64,000 bases of DNA from Aphrophora alni (taxonomy: Eukaryota > Arthropoda > Insecta > Hemiptera > Aphrophoridae), in NCBI GenBank assembly GCA_963513935.1, contig OY740768.1, forward strand, positions 67,134,231 to 67,198,230. Reading direction: 5' to 3'. Made by a program: the position numbers and the translations under genes. The notes below the pieces were generated by a model. The model searched no databases. It was not told the origin of the DNA and saw only the letters and a list, made by a program, of their open reading frames with translations. Positions 33,371-45,805 of this stretch are shown in pieces (position 1 is the first letter of the stretch; every line of letters begins with the position of its first letter).

Positions 33371-36300
33371 TTTGGAGTTAGGGTAATTTTTAAAATGCAG
33401 AAAAGAAACATTTTAATCGTATAGCCTAAAAAATAGGAAAAAAGAAATCTCATTATTTTTCTTGTAGCCAAAAAGAAATTAATTTTCAAAATGGCGTTCG
33501 ATAGAAGATTCTTCATGACCATTCGTCGTAGATGCACACGTTGTTACCAAGGTCGATTAATCACGTCAGTATGTTAGATGAGTGACGAATATTACAATTA
33601 ATTAACGTGTATACAATACATATTACATGACGAGTATACAATTACTGAGCATATGCGCGTTGACTTTCATTTTATCTCAGTATAATATGTCGATATAAAA
33701 TTCATTCTTAGAGTTAATTTATTTGAATCTCAAAAATAAGTGTGTGTAAGAAGTTTTACTTTTTTTCTGTTTAGTCTTTATTAGAATACCGAAAGTGTGG
33801 TTTGAATCCATGGAATAATATATTTTTTAAAGTCCATTGGCGTCTATTATGGAATCGATAAAACCATTTAACAATATATAGAACGAAACTATTGTTATGT
33901 CCTATTTTATTTGTTTGCTCTTATCAAGGTAATGGATTCTCAAGTCGCTTTATTTGTTAGAGAATTTCAATTTTCAAGCTTTATATTTCAATTGAACCAA
34001 GTTAGTTTTCGAACTGTCTGTACTCGGTTATATATTGCCCCGAGTTGAAAGTTTAACGTAGATGTTTTTACACTGTAATTAATTAAGTTATTTTACTCAG
34101 ATTTTGTTATTTATAGAAAAACACAATATTGGTATTATTCAATCACATGTTTCTATATTAAATTCTCGTTTTGTATTTTTACTTCTGTATACAACGGTGG
34201 ATAATTTGCAACTCTTAAGCGGAATTGCAATTCAAAGTTTTTTCTCAAAAATACTTGTAAGATTAAGCCCACACCCACAGTGTGGTTGGAACGTGTGTTT
34301 CGAGCTCTTTTGTGGCCACATATGAAACATAATTGAAAATATAGCCAACTTTTTCGACCTCTGTACAAAATATAATTTTTGTAATTATTATTTTGAATGG
34401 AAACAAAAAATATGTGTATAAATTTAAACTATGTTTTAAAGCCACCTTAAAACCACAAATGTAAAATGCTACAGAATCGTACTTTTTTAAAAGATTTTTT
34501 GTATAATTAAAACGAACACATAATTCTAATGTACTCGATTTTTATTTCACACATTTTCGCTTGCAATATTCACTAATTGTACAAATCATATTTAGATGGA
34601 ATTGAAACGCGACACTAGACGTAGTTTCACCAACCCACCGCCCCAATTGTTCAGGCTAATGTGTGTTTAATAATATGTCTGGACATCGTCTCTACAAGTT
34701 TTCTGTGACCACTTTTAAATGAAGTAAAAGAGAATCAGAAAAAAAATGTTTGAACAATATCCGAATTTTAGTTATTGTTTTTAATTAATAATAGTGTCAA
34801 TTTCTTAATTATATTTTCGCAAAATTTTCAATTTTCCGATTTTTTAAAATCTATGGAAATACAAACGATGAAAATATTTCTTGGGTTTTTAATTTAAAAT
34901 CTAAACAAATCAGTCAAATTCGACTGTTGTACTATTACGAATTTTTGATACTATAAATAATATAAATTTAATAGTTAATTTTGAAGATATAATGTATTAA
35001 TTGGAATTCATTGATTAAAGTTTTTTAACAGACATTTTGTTGTTATTTTAACATGTGATTATGGTTATGTTTGAAAGGGAAACGAGTGTAATAAATATTA
35101 CAAGAGTATTTGACAATGATTATTATATATTTTTGGTTTTTTTATTTAATGATAGTTTTATCACGAAATTTTAATATCTGTGAATAATAAAACAATTTAC
35201 CCCTTTTTAATCAGAAGTTGTAGTTTTTAATAAAACAAGAGTGATATTGAAAACAAGTGCAAAGGTTAGTACAGGTGATGGCCACTAGGAACACGAGCGC
35301 TGGTGCACTGGGTCAACTTCGAGGTCAGTCGGGTGCATTGCACAGGGATGTAGGTCGAGGGAAATATCCCCTACTCGTAGGGAATAAAACTTTTGTCAGT
35401 TCATTTCCATTAGTTAATTTATAATACTATTATTATTGTTCGTTTTTAATTATGTAGTTTGAAACTATTTTTCTATATTCCTGCATTTTATCAACGCAAA
35501 CTTAAGTATATAAAATTATACACTTTATTAAATATGTGTTTAAGTTAGTTTCTGAAGTAATCTAATGCCAAAACAAGTTTTAAATGTAAATGTTTGTGAA
35601 ATTGCTTACAATACACCAATTAAACATAACGAAATATTGTAATTATGCATTAGTTTTGGAAAAATAATATCATATATTGATTTAAAACTGGGGTAAACAC
35701 AGACATATTTTCACTGAATATCCAACGTATTTGTGTTTTACTAAAAATGTAATTTTATATAACCTTTAATTCGATGGCATTTTCAAATTTCCAAAGTTTT
35801 TGCAGGTTTTTATTGTAGGTAAACTTGTATCTGCAGGTCTTATTGTGCCGAACAATATTTCATTTTGGGTAGATTAAAATTTTGAGTTCAATGACGTTAG
35901 GGTTTTTACGTCAAAAAGGAAAAAAATCGAGAGTTCACTAAACAACAAAATTGCTATTTATATAACTGTTATCAGTAAATAATTTTAAATACATAGAAAA
36001 CAGAAATAATAGCTCTAGTAGTCGAGATTTGAGCTGAAGCTTTGTAACATAAGTTAGTTTGTGCTATTCCTTGAACATTATTAATAAAAACACAATAGTT
36101 GGGAAATTTAAAAATCGCTGTAAAATATCGTATATAATATCCTGTATGAGCTCATTTTGTGCAGCTTAAAAAAATACATCCAATGATGCCCAAATGTATT
36201 AATACTGTACAAAATAATAAAGTTTTAATTGAGTATTAATATCGTTTGAAAATATAACCTCATATTTAGAAAATATTTGCAATAATATTATGTTACAGGT

Positions 36301-38184
36301 ATCTCGTAAAATATTTAAAATCATTTTGTAGTTTTTATCGATTATGTCAATGCAGCAATTTATCAATGTTCTGTGGTAAGCTGATCGATGTTTTAGTGTT
36401 TTGAATTATTCTCCATAAACTAGGATTTATTAATGAATGTAACCAAGGAATGATATTTTCATCTATAGACGATTTTAGAGAAATGATAGTAGATAGTTTT
36501 TAAATCGTATTTTATAATTTGAAAGAGAAATGATTTTCCTCACCAACGGGATGTAGTAAATACTGCACGTGGAGTTTTCCCCTAGATAGAATCTAAAATC
36601 CCCTGATGGTGAACTGTGAAATACGTCGTAGGTTCTTCCAAGGGCTGATGCCAAGAGGGGTTGAGGGCGGAAAGATTCAATAATTTACACTAACTGAGCT
36701 AGGCGGTGAATCTTGAAATTGTCTCTCCAGATATAGGTATAACTTTGAAGCCAATTTGTACTGGTTTTGATATATCATAACATTTTGAAGAAATTTTAAA
36801 AAGGTTCAAGAAAGTGATATGCTTACAAAATAATATGGAATAAAATAAATATTTTATACATACATTTTATAACATTTTCAGTTGAAAACATTTCGATTGT
36901 TTTATAATTAATATGTTTATGTTATTCCGGCTAGAGTAATGAGAAAATTTCCCCAAAAGTTTCTGTTAATCTATAAAATTAATTTTCATCGAGATATTTT
37001 TGATTCATATTGAATATTTAGTGATTGTACATTAGTAGAAGCTTTTTCACTTTTGTTAAAACGAGGGAATCGATATTAAAATTTATTTCAGAAAAAACTA
37101 AGTAAATCCATATTATTTCAATACTAACCAAAGTCATTGGAAAATCATTTTACTTAATTTTCGGTAATTTGGAAATATTGATTTTCCTTTGTTTTAACTG
37201 CGGAGCGTGAAATGTGCATCGATTTAGAATACGTTTTAATCAAATTATTTTAATATTTCGAAAATGATTACCTACAAGTGGTATTTTATAAAAATATAAC
37301 AACAAATAATGAGCGGAGAAAATAAATTGTTAACGGAAACAAGAATTTAAAAGATCTGTTTAAACATGCAAAGAGATTGTATACGTTTTAACATAATTAG
37401 TAAATAATAGCTGAAAAGAAATAATACAATTTGAAATTTTAAAAACGGAATTATTGATTTAAAAATTAATTTTGGTTGATGTTTTCATTGTTTTAGTGTG
37501 AATGTTGTATACCTCTTTCTTTTATTTTTGAATTGAATTTTTTTCAGGGGCACACTTATAGTTGGTTCATGCTGCAGTATTTTTGCTTTTTATAACACAA
37601 ATTTGATTGTTTTAAAAAATATTATTTTGTACTATAATCTCGTATATTCGTTATAGTGATCTTCATTTGTTTCATTTTTCGCAAAATAACTTGGACAAGG
37701 ATGTTAGCCAAATATTGTTTTTTTGTTTATTTACTGATTTCCGCTCTAGTGATCATGGTTTTTTTACAATAGCTAAATTTCTTTTAAGCTAATTAAATTG
37801 GTTTAATAGTCAATTTTTACCAGTTTCTGATTTTAGAGGTCGATTTGTTAGAAATTACAAAACGTGACAATTATCGGATTTGTACCAAATTTTGTTCAAT
37901 TACAATGACTCGTACTTGATCTGTATTGCAGAGTAAAATAATCGGATGTTGTTTGAACGATTTTACAGATTCTTCAAACAATTCCATAGTCGTAATCAAG
38001 TTTTTTGGGGTTTTACAGGAAATGTTAAACGATCATGGTTCAGACGACAACGATAACGACAATTGACGGTCGTCATGTCAAAAATCCTTTTCTGTTTTCT
38101 GAGACCATGAATCATGAATATCAGTTGAAAAAGAGAGGTCAAATTTTTTTGCGATAAGTAAAAAGAAGAATACATACTAATACG
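33371..38184. other. Long AT-rich spacer with two GC-richer islands
   Basis: No gene is firmly supported. Two small GC-richer islands break the AT-rich run: 35265-35395 (listed separately) and about 36535-36735, which contains TTCCAAGGGCTGATGCC and GAGGGGTTGAGGGCGG and has only short frames. ATG at about 34602 opens a 24-codon frame (MELKRDTRRSF...). A good acceptor TTGAATTTTTTTCAG near 37548 leads only to a 15-codon frame. Confidence 0.45.
35278..35424 (+). other. GC-richer island with a 48-codon ORF
   Basis: ATG at 35278 opens 48 codons to TAA at 35422-35424. The open frame extends nine codons further upstream. The first part (MATRNTSAGALGQLRGQ) is Gly/Arg/Ala-rich, unlike neighbouring AT-driven frames. 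The opposite strand is also open here. The island ends abruptly near 35395. No family is recognised. A decayed transposon fragment, a short exon or a conserved element are all possible. Confidence 0.2.
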
Positions 38185-38301
38185 AGATGTGACTTATAGT
38201 AACACTTCATCAAGTGAAGTCTAATACAGGTTTACTTCAGTGTTACTATCCAAGGACAACTTTAAAGGGGAAATCATTACGTGATCCGTGTAGTCACATC
38301 T
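38185..38301. repeat. Nested perfect inverted repeats (hairpin-forming)
   Basis: An outer pair AGATGTGACT (38185-38194) and AGTCACATCT (38292-38301) encloses an inner pair ATAGTAACACT (38196-38206) and AGTGTTACTAT (38239-38249). Both pairs are perfect. The arms lie one base apart on the left but 42 bases apart on the right, so an unpaired segment would bulge on the 3' side. No target duplication is obvious. It could be a worn miniature transposon or a structured RNA. Confidence 0.6.
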
Positions 38302-40106
38302 TCACTACGTTCCCAATAAAATTAAGTTTCCTCTTCACCCCGGCATACTTTTCTGGAGGCTGTCTAGAATGTGATAAAGAGGATATTTGAAAGCAAAAGG
38401 ATCCATGCTCAAAGGTAATCCATTTTAAACTATATTTGTGTATGTTACAGATCCGCAGAACAGATCTTTGAAATTTTTGTTACAGTGTAAGCCTCGAAAT
38501 GTAGTACAAATACAAATTCCGTGAAGTTAGAAAGACAGAAACGGAACCTATGGTGTATTTTAAAAATACATGTATATGCTTTTTCTTAATTATAGGACTC
38601 CAATAAATTTCCTTGACATTTGTATTAAATAGTAATAAAGCTAGCATGTAGCTAACCATAAAGTTATAATTGGTTCATATGATAGAGCTTAAATTGGTTA
38701 GTCCCTTATATCTGTAGTTATTCTCAACAGATGTTCTTGGAATTTGTGCTAAATTATATGCCTAAAAGTGTAATCAACTAACAATTCCAAATTCTATTTG
38801 ATCCTTCACATTTTTTAGATATACATAGACATGATTTTCGTGATATTTATGCTAACAATGTACAATATAGATATTGTGAATAATTCAAACAAACCCAACC
38901 ACGTACGGGTTTAGTTTTGAAGAGATGTTGATCCTATTTCCTTGTAAAATGATATTCTTAACACCATTATACGACATAAGTCCCTAAATATAGAAAGCCT
39001 ACATGTCCGCCAAAGTATAATGGAGCCTAATTTAATTTAATCTTTATCCTGGATATTTCACAGTATAGCTAGACAAACAAGCAGTCATTGATCCAATCAA
39101 CACTGGAAATATACAGAACGTTTTTTGTAACGTTTTAAATGTAAACAAAATGTTAAACCAAGTTTTTTGTTGAGCGAGTTTTCGTTCACTTGGGCATTTA
39201 AATTATATAGCCAACAGGGCAGTGGATGTGAAATATTTTACGCTTCCAAGAGTTTAAGGCATTCAAATTTCAAATACATATTAGATATTTTATTCATAAA
39301 ACTTGTGTTTATAATTATTTATAAAAATGGTTCATCGAGGTCTATCACACCTCATTTAATTTACAAATTAATTATACAAATAATTCAAATAACACGTAGT
39401 AAACTGAGATTTTATTATGTTTAATTCTTTTCTTATTTCACGAGACGTTCGTAGACATTCACGTCTATCTAGAAGTTTCACAATACAAAGTTTTTTTTTT
39501 ACACGTTTTCACCTCTAACCTTTAATTAAATCTTGCCATAACCAAGTTAATAATAATAATCAAGTTTTATAATATCGAAATAATTGAAAAATGATCGAGA
39601 AGTTGCTGTTTTTTAATTTAATTGAAGTTCCCGTTATTTATTTAATTTAATTGAACTTATCGCTGTTTAATAAATTGGTTTTGACTTTTTAACTGGTCTC
39701 ACTCAAAAGTAGATGTCCTAATATTTGGTAGTTTTATTGTGACTTTTTTTATAGAGGAACACGAACTGTTGACAATGTTTTGTAGGTGTCATTTAAATTT
39801 CTTTCTTTTCTATTGTATTACAAGTTTCGATTTTGAAATACGATTTTATTGGGTTTTAAAATTTGATTTTAAAAGAAACACATTACAACGTTTTATATGT
39901 CATTTATTAAATATAAATATTACACTTTTCTATATAAGATTTCTTGTTGGTTAAGTTTCACTAAGGCTTGTTAAGAATATCTTTAAAAATTCTCAAAATG
40001 GCTTAATTTTTTTTGGTTATATATTAATTAAAATTAATCATGTTAAAATATCACTGTTGTCTTCGTCGAAATCTAGTGTACTGTATATAGTTCTCAAAAT
40101 CATATC
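38302..40106. other. AT-rich spacer
   Basis: No gene recognised. The 85-codon frame at 39167-39424 and the 71-codon frame at 39739-39954 are AT-driven (rich in F, I, K, Y, L). Confidence 0.5.
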
Positions 40107-40610
40107 TGCCAGCCAAACCAACTTTTAAATATTTTGGCTGTTATAAGTTGTGCCAGTGAAACCAATTTTTAATCAATTTGACTGTGCTTCTCAAGTCAAT
40201 GTTTAAATATTTAGCTGTTATAAACTTTACCAGTCAAACGAATATTTAGTCAATGCGACTATTATAAGTTGTGCCAGTGAAACCAATATTTAATCAATTC
40301 GACTGTGCTTCTCAAGTCAATGTTTAAATATTTAGCTGTTATAAGCTTTACCAGTCAAACGAATATTTAGTCAATGCGACTATTATAAGTTGTGCCAGTG
40401 AAACCAGTATTAATCAATTTGACTGTGCTTCTCAAGTCAATGTTTAAATATTTAGCTGTTATAAGCTTTACCAGTCAAACAGATATTTAGTCAATGCGAC
40501 TATTATAAGTTGTGCTAGGGAAATCGATATTTAAAGATTTTGGCTATAATAAGTTTTGACAGGGAAACTATAATTATTATTTAATCATTTTTTCTTTTAT
40601 AAGTTATGCT
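40107..40610. repeat. ~40-bp repeat family A: 121-bp higher-order array
   Basis: The basic unit is about 40 bp, of the form CCAGTCAAACCAATATTTAA, then TCAATTTGGCTGTTATAAGT. Three diverged versions make a 121-bp super-unit: TGCCAG recurs at 40151, 40272 and 40393 and, as TGCTAG, at 40513. The copies of each version are far more alike than the three versions within one super-unit. This is a true higher-order repeat on a small scale. Confidence 0.93.
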
Positions 40611-41829
40611 TTGAACACGTTGAAAGAATTTAATAATGTATTCGAAATGTTTAACGAATGTCGGTTTTGGAAAACTAAAATCCTAGTTTTATTTAGATTT
40701 ATAGTAGTTATAATTACATACCATGCTTATAACTTTCATAAGTTACTAAATGTTTTAAATGACAACGCAAAGATCAACAACTTCTCAGCACTATTATATG
40801 CTATAAGTATTTGTGTAAAATAAAATGTTAGTTATTTGCGTAGTTACTTGGAGTGAATGGCCGGCCTGGTAACCCAGTGCGATGACTGGGGAACTTGGAG
40901 GGATATTTGGCTGAGTGCATAGGCAAACTGCATTCCCCACCACGAGACAGGCCGCCTTGTATTGATTTTGTGCACTTTACTCGCGTCTGTTTGTGACCTA
41001 CATTCCACGACTGCACTATATTTATCCAACAATCAATACAAACTGCATCCGTGTTACCGATTCCTTATAATTCGTTTAATATGCTCGCGTCATTCGTGAC
41101 CTATCAATGTAATATATTTGACCTATGTAGTCGTTTGATTTTCATGCAATGTTAGTTTTGAATGCCTATTAATTAATTTTTCAATCTTGTACTATATTCG
41201 AAAATGCAAATAGAATTAACATGCATAAGTTTTTTACGAACTGACAATAAATAATATTTTTTTTAAATGCTGATTTAATTTATTGTTTGTTTGTAGGCTA
41301 TAGGAGTCGGAATAAAACTGAACATGTTGGATTTGTTCGTGTTACGTCCTGTGGATACAAATAGTCGATAACACGTTGTTTCGACCGTTATGTTTTTAAT
41401 TAAATATTGACAAACTTTGTTTAAAGTAGTAGGGGAAGCCTGTGCGTGCTTTACTCGTTAACCCTCAAATGTGCTTCGCTCACTAGGGGCATTAGCTTCA
41501 TTTAATTGTCAATGTAAAACTAAAGCCATTTTGTAGTTGAAGTGGGATAGTACTATAAGAGTTTTATTTGGAACCATGGGGAGTACAGATCCTTGTTACA
41601 GACATAGCGAGAGGAGGTTTTAAATATTAGGACCTAAATATTTACTTTGGTCACGCAAGCAACAAAATTTGATCTAATCGATGCCATATTGATTTATTTA
41701 CTTATTATTTTGTTTTCTTTAGTCAACAGCAAGTTTGCATCCACTGTAGGTAATATAATAATAATAAAGTAAGGTAGTAAGGATTTATTTATTGTAAAGC
41801 TATAAACAACACAAAATAATTACATTAAT
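40611..41829. other. Spacer with a GC-richer island
   Basis: No gene is firmly supported. At about 40845-41035 a GC-richer island carries the perfect hairpin CCCAGT-GCGATG-ACTGGG and open minus-strand frames in two registers (for example GGLSRGGECSLPMHS). The overlapping frames and lack of splice sites argue against coding; a transposon relic is more likely. Confidence 0.4.
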
Positions 41830-42279
41830 GTAACAACAACTTTAAAGGTACCTTGTGAAAGAGGTGTATATCCTCCCCTGGATACATTTACTTTGTCATT
41901 CCTGACGCACTCATTTCTGTAAAAATAGTTTTGAATTCATGAGTTGTGCCAATAAATGTAACAACTTTAACTTGAAAAACTTTGTGAAAGAGATAGGTAA
42001 GGTGTACCTCACTTGGATACATTAACTTTGTCATTCGTGACGCACTCCTTTCCGTAAAAATATTTTTAAATTCGTGAGTTGTGCCACTAAATGTAACAAC
42101 AACTTTAACTTGAGGAACATTGTGAAAGAGCTAGGTAAGGTATACCTCACTTGGATACATTAACTTTGTCATTCATGACGCACTCCTTTTCGTAAAAATA
42201 TTTTTAAATTCGTGAGTTGTGCCACTAAATGTAACAACAACTTTAACTTTAGGAATATTGTGAAAGAGATAGGTAAGGT
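41830..42279. repeat. ~137-bp tandem repeat, 3.3 copies
   Basis: TAACAAC starts copies at 41831, 41959, 42094 and 42232, with steps of 128, 135 and 138. The unit includes GGATACATTAACTTTGTCAT, GACGCACTCCTTTC and GAGTTGTGCCACTAAATG. The first copy is the most diverged. The last partial copy passes directly into family A-type units. Confidence 0.93.
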
Positions 42280-42455
42280 TGTATCAGTCAAACCAATATT
42301 TAATAAATTTGGACTTTATAAGTTTACGAGTTTAACCAATATTTAATCAGTTTGGCTGTTATAAGTAGTTCCAATGAAATCATATTTCATCAATTTGCTT
42401 GTTGTGTGTTGTACCAGTCGAACCTTTATTTAAAGAATTTAGCTATATTATATGT
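42280..42455. repeat. ~43-bp repeats of family A, four diverged copies
   Basis: Four units of the same family as at 40107-40610 (AGTCAAACCAATATTTAA... GTTATAAGT), here arranged as simple diverged monomers without the 121-bp super-unit. They abut the 137-bp array on the left. Confidence 0.85.
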
Positions 42456-42460
42456 TAGTA

Positions 42461-42485
42461 CCTGTTCACTCTTCTACTGCATTAA
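42461..42485. repeat. Fragment resembling the 78-bp satellite
   Basis: ACCTGTTCACTCTTCTACT matches ACCTGTTCATTCTTCTACT at the edge of the 78-bp satellite (about 12259) at 18 of 19 positions, and then diverges. It lies about 30 kb from that array, at the end of the family A block. Confidence 0.5.
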
Positions 42486-43790
42486 AGCTTTTAGTGTCAA
42501 TTTTATCTAGCTCGATAATTTCTTTCTTTATTTGAAACAATCTCTAAACCTATTGAATAGTGTAGGGATGTAAGTCTACTTTTATTCTCAGTCTACTACC
42601 TCCAATATTAACGAACAACTACCATTGTTTAAAGTACTCTATAAAATAAAAATCGACAGGATTTTAATTTAATTATAATCCAAACCATTGGTTATAACAT
42701 TTTTACCACGTATGTGGTAAGGGAGGAATGCCAATCCGTCATTAATTTTGGTTTAATTGACACAACAATAAATACTAAGTTTAATCATCTATGTGTTTTT
42801 AATGACAAATTGCTTAGTTCTTATACATTTGACGAACAACTGTGAAATCCTTTAGGGTTGATTCATCGTCAAGATCGAATCAAGGGAAGATTTTATTTAA
42901 ATATTACAAAAATATGGGTTCTGAACCTATTCTTCGAGCAAAGCGAATATTTCTTCATAGCAGTCATATATATAATCATTTTAACAAATCAACTTACAAC
43001 GAAATGTACACTTTAAATAGGTTATTCGTCTAGTAGTTAACAGTGCGTGCATAATATGGTACAAAGTGTGGACACCAAACGTACAGTATCCTCAAGGTAG
43101 GAATGGGTCTGGGGTGGAGAGGAAAAGAGGGGGTCCTCATACTTCGTTTGATTTCAGTGGTACAACCTCAATAAAAAAATATAGACCTCAAATGCTTCTG
43201 TGTAAACCAACCCTACTTTAGTTTCTTTTATCGGTGTAAATAAGAATAAAACGTTTACAAAATTAAACTTTTAAGAAATAACTTGTACTTAAACTTTAAG
43301 AATTAAATGTAGCTAAGCAGTAATTTGTGTACATAGTTTTCTTAGAATGGGTTGTATCGTCAAGTCAGGTTAGGGAAGCAAGTAGAAGGGAGGACACGCC
43401 CATTACACCAGACACACTCCTAGTTTGAGGGTACTGTATTTTTGAATTTACAACTGTACCTTATCTGACTTTACAACTGGAAGTCCAGAAATAAAATACT
43501 ATAATTTATACGTGTTAAGTTGAACAAAATTATCAGAAAAAAGTATTATAAAATGTCGTGTTAGTGTTTTTGATTAATTTTTAAATATCTCAAGAATGAA
43601 CTAACACATGAAGTCGTAAATTTACACTTATAATTTTACAATTAGTTAATAAGTTTCTATCACAAGTTAATTTTTCAAATTACCATTTAAAAATGGGCTT
43701 GAAGACACTTGATATATAAACTCGTTATGGTACGAAAAACTAACAAAACAAATCTTGTTTATACAATAATATTTCAAGTGAAAAATATAC
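42486..43790. other. AT-rich spacer
   Basis: No gene seen. A short perfect hairpin TTACCAC-GTAT-GTGGTAA lies at about 42703-42720. The 63-codon frame at 42842-43033 has no start or splice support. Confidence 0.5.
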
Positions 43791-43870
43791 GACCTAGATA
43801 GACTGGAAATCGAACCCAGGACCTTTGGCTTTACGCGCCAATGCTCTACCAACTGAGGTATCCTAGTCAC
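43791..43870 (-). tRNA. tRNA-like sequence, probably a pseudo-tRNA or SINE head
   Basis: Reading the minus strand, ACCTCAGTTGGTAGAGC gives a D arm and A box, TTGGC-GCGTAAA-GCCAA gives a perfect 5-bp anticodon stem with a 7-base loop, and CTGGGTTCGATTTCCAG gives a T arm and B box. The loop places GTA (Tyr) at the anticodon, but position 33 is C rather than the near-invariant U. The acceptor stem pairs only partly, with GAC and ATA segments matching and shifted bases between. There is no clear 3' CCA-proximal or oligo-T end. The pol III boxes are good, so it may be transcribed, but a functional tRNA-Tyr is unlikely (the usual intron is also absent). No second copy is seen in the window. Confidence 0.6.
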
Positions 43871-44516
43871 TTCCCAGCACAGGGCGTAGATCTCTCACTT
43901 GACTAATACATTAAATCTTGTTCTCGCTCAATCTTAAAATATGTTGTTGCTTTCAAACATTTTGTCGTAAATCAAAGGATAACTGAGATATCGACACAAT
44001 ATTAGTATTTCTTAGTCATTGATTAAAATTATTTAATCATTATTAAATCTTTATGAAGTGTGTATGAGAAGGGGCTAGTAGCTAAACTTAGAATAGATTT
44101 ATGAGGAAAAAAAGGAACAAGAAATCATAGGAATATAATTTTACCCTATTAAGTAAATTATTAAGTAATAATTTTTTATTCACATCTCATTTATCTTATA
44201 GGTTACAATAAAGTTTAAAAATTCCTATATTTATCGTTGAAAGAGTAAAACATTTGATCGCTATCAATGTTAAAACAATAATAGTTTTTTATTTTTTTTA
44301 TTTTCGACATACAAACTTTTAAATGGTTCCAATTTTGAAATAATCATTGGAAGAATACATCTATTTGTAAATATAGTAGATTATAGTAAAGTGATAATAT
44401 AAATATGAATACCAAAATTTGGCTCCACATTTCAATCATTTGATACATAAATTTTAGTAAAAACCCGAAGACATGCCGGAAAACGAATGATACTGTTACG
44501 TTTCTTTTTAGCAACC

Positions 44517-44574
<58 letters not shown>

Positions 44575-45630
44575 ATTTCAACCTACTCTTTCGTGTTTAA
44601 AATACTATATACTAACCTTAGAATACATATACAATGTGTTACCGACGTTCTTCCTTTTGTTTATGATTTACGGTCCTTCCATTTCCTAGTAATATTTACC
44701 GTGACCTCTTACTGCCTGTTTAGTCGATAGAAGACTGAAATTCTGCAGTTGATATTTATTATATTTTAGCGTTAGTAACTGAAACTATTTAACTATATAT
44801 TGTATTCAATACAGATAAATGTATTCTTTTCTTCAAGGATAGAGGGTACAGGTCCTTGTTAAGAGATTATTTTCTAAGATTTCAAATATTTTAAAGACAT
44901 GAACTTTTTGTCAATGTTTCCAAACTGAGAATAATTTCGCTGACAGATTTTTGTAACTCTTACTTTTTGTTTGATATACGGGACGCTTATTTAGAATTTA
45001 TGATGTCCTTCAATATTGTGATACTAAAATCTGTTCTTTAAAAATAAAGTAGTGGACGAAAACTCCAATTTTTTTATTTATGAACCGATTTATTTGCTTT
45101 TCATTACTCACGTTTCCATTTTTGAATTGACCCTTGATTTAGGGCTTATTTATATCCGTTAAAAAGCGTAATAGCTGCTAAAAACTTGTATTTCTTGTTA
45201 ACTATATATGTTTGTGTATTAGCGATTTTTATAAATTACAATAACCATATTTTTTTTACGATGTTGATTTTAAACAAGTTAAAAATCTTTGACGTATGAC
45301 TTATACCTGATGTTTTTTAAGCATCATGACGGCTTTTTGTCTCTCAAACAATTTTTATAAAATTATAGTGTCACTTACTAAACTAAATCCTGAAGTATGT
45401 TTAATTTTAGAATAAAAATCATGTTTTGTGTATGTGAATATTATACTTATTCAACTTTTATTAGGAATTGGAAGAGATCGAATGAAATTTTAATGAACAT
45501 AATGTGGTTTCGTATTCAAAACTTTTGGAAATACAATTTTCCGAGTTCCCAGACTAGTTCAAATTTAATGAATTTTCCTCTCCATAATCCGTTACTTCAA
45601 TATACCTAGCTCATTAAAACGCTCCAGAGT
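43871..45630. other. AT-rich spacer with microsatellite
   Basis: Nothing coding recognised. The (GT)n tract at 44525-44572 is listed separately. Confidence 0.5.
44525..44572. repeat. (GT)n microsatellite
   Basis: Twenty-four uninterrupted GT units. The Cys/Val-rich frame across it is an artefact. Confidence 0.97.
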
Positions 45631-45647
45631 TGTGGACTTATCGTTTA

Positions 45648-45731
45648 ATGGCGTCACTAAGAGGTGGTTATGAAGGTGTATCTGTCTACGATATATTAGA
45701 CGATAGTCTACATTCAGTATGTTACACGCAG
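45648..45731 (+). CDS. Candidate short first coding exon with splice donor
   Basis: ATG at 45648 opens a frame of 28 codons ending exactly at CAG/GTAATT (donor GT at 45732), phase 0. The residues (MASLRGGYEGVSVYDILDDS and onward to SVCYTQ) are balanced and acidic, unlike AT-driven chance frames nearby. The frame is also open for ten codons upstream of the ATG, so an internal exon beginning at an AG upstream (for example GCTCCAG at about 45626) is possible. Just after the donor the sequence becomes an (AT)n tract, consistent with intron. No family is recognised. Chance remains possible at this length. Confidence 0.3.
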
Positions 45732-45745
45732 GTAATTCTTAGGCT

Positions 45746-45747
<2 letters not shown>

Positions 45748-45803
<56 letters not shown>
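45748..45803. repeat. (AT)n microsatellite
   Basis: Twenty-eight uninterrupted AT units, 16 bases after the candidate donor. Confidence 0.97.

Positions 45804-45805
<2 letters not shown>

Noticed and set aside
34153..34445. Overlapping plus and minus frames of 60-73 codons near 34.1-34.4 kb
   Set aside because: Three overlapping frames on both strands with AT-driven composition, no start context and no splice sites.
44527..44730. Cys/Val-rich open frame
   Set aside because: Translation of the (GT)n microsatellite.
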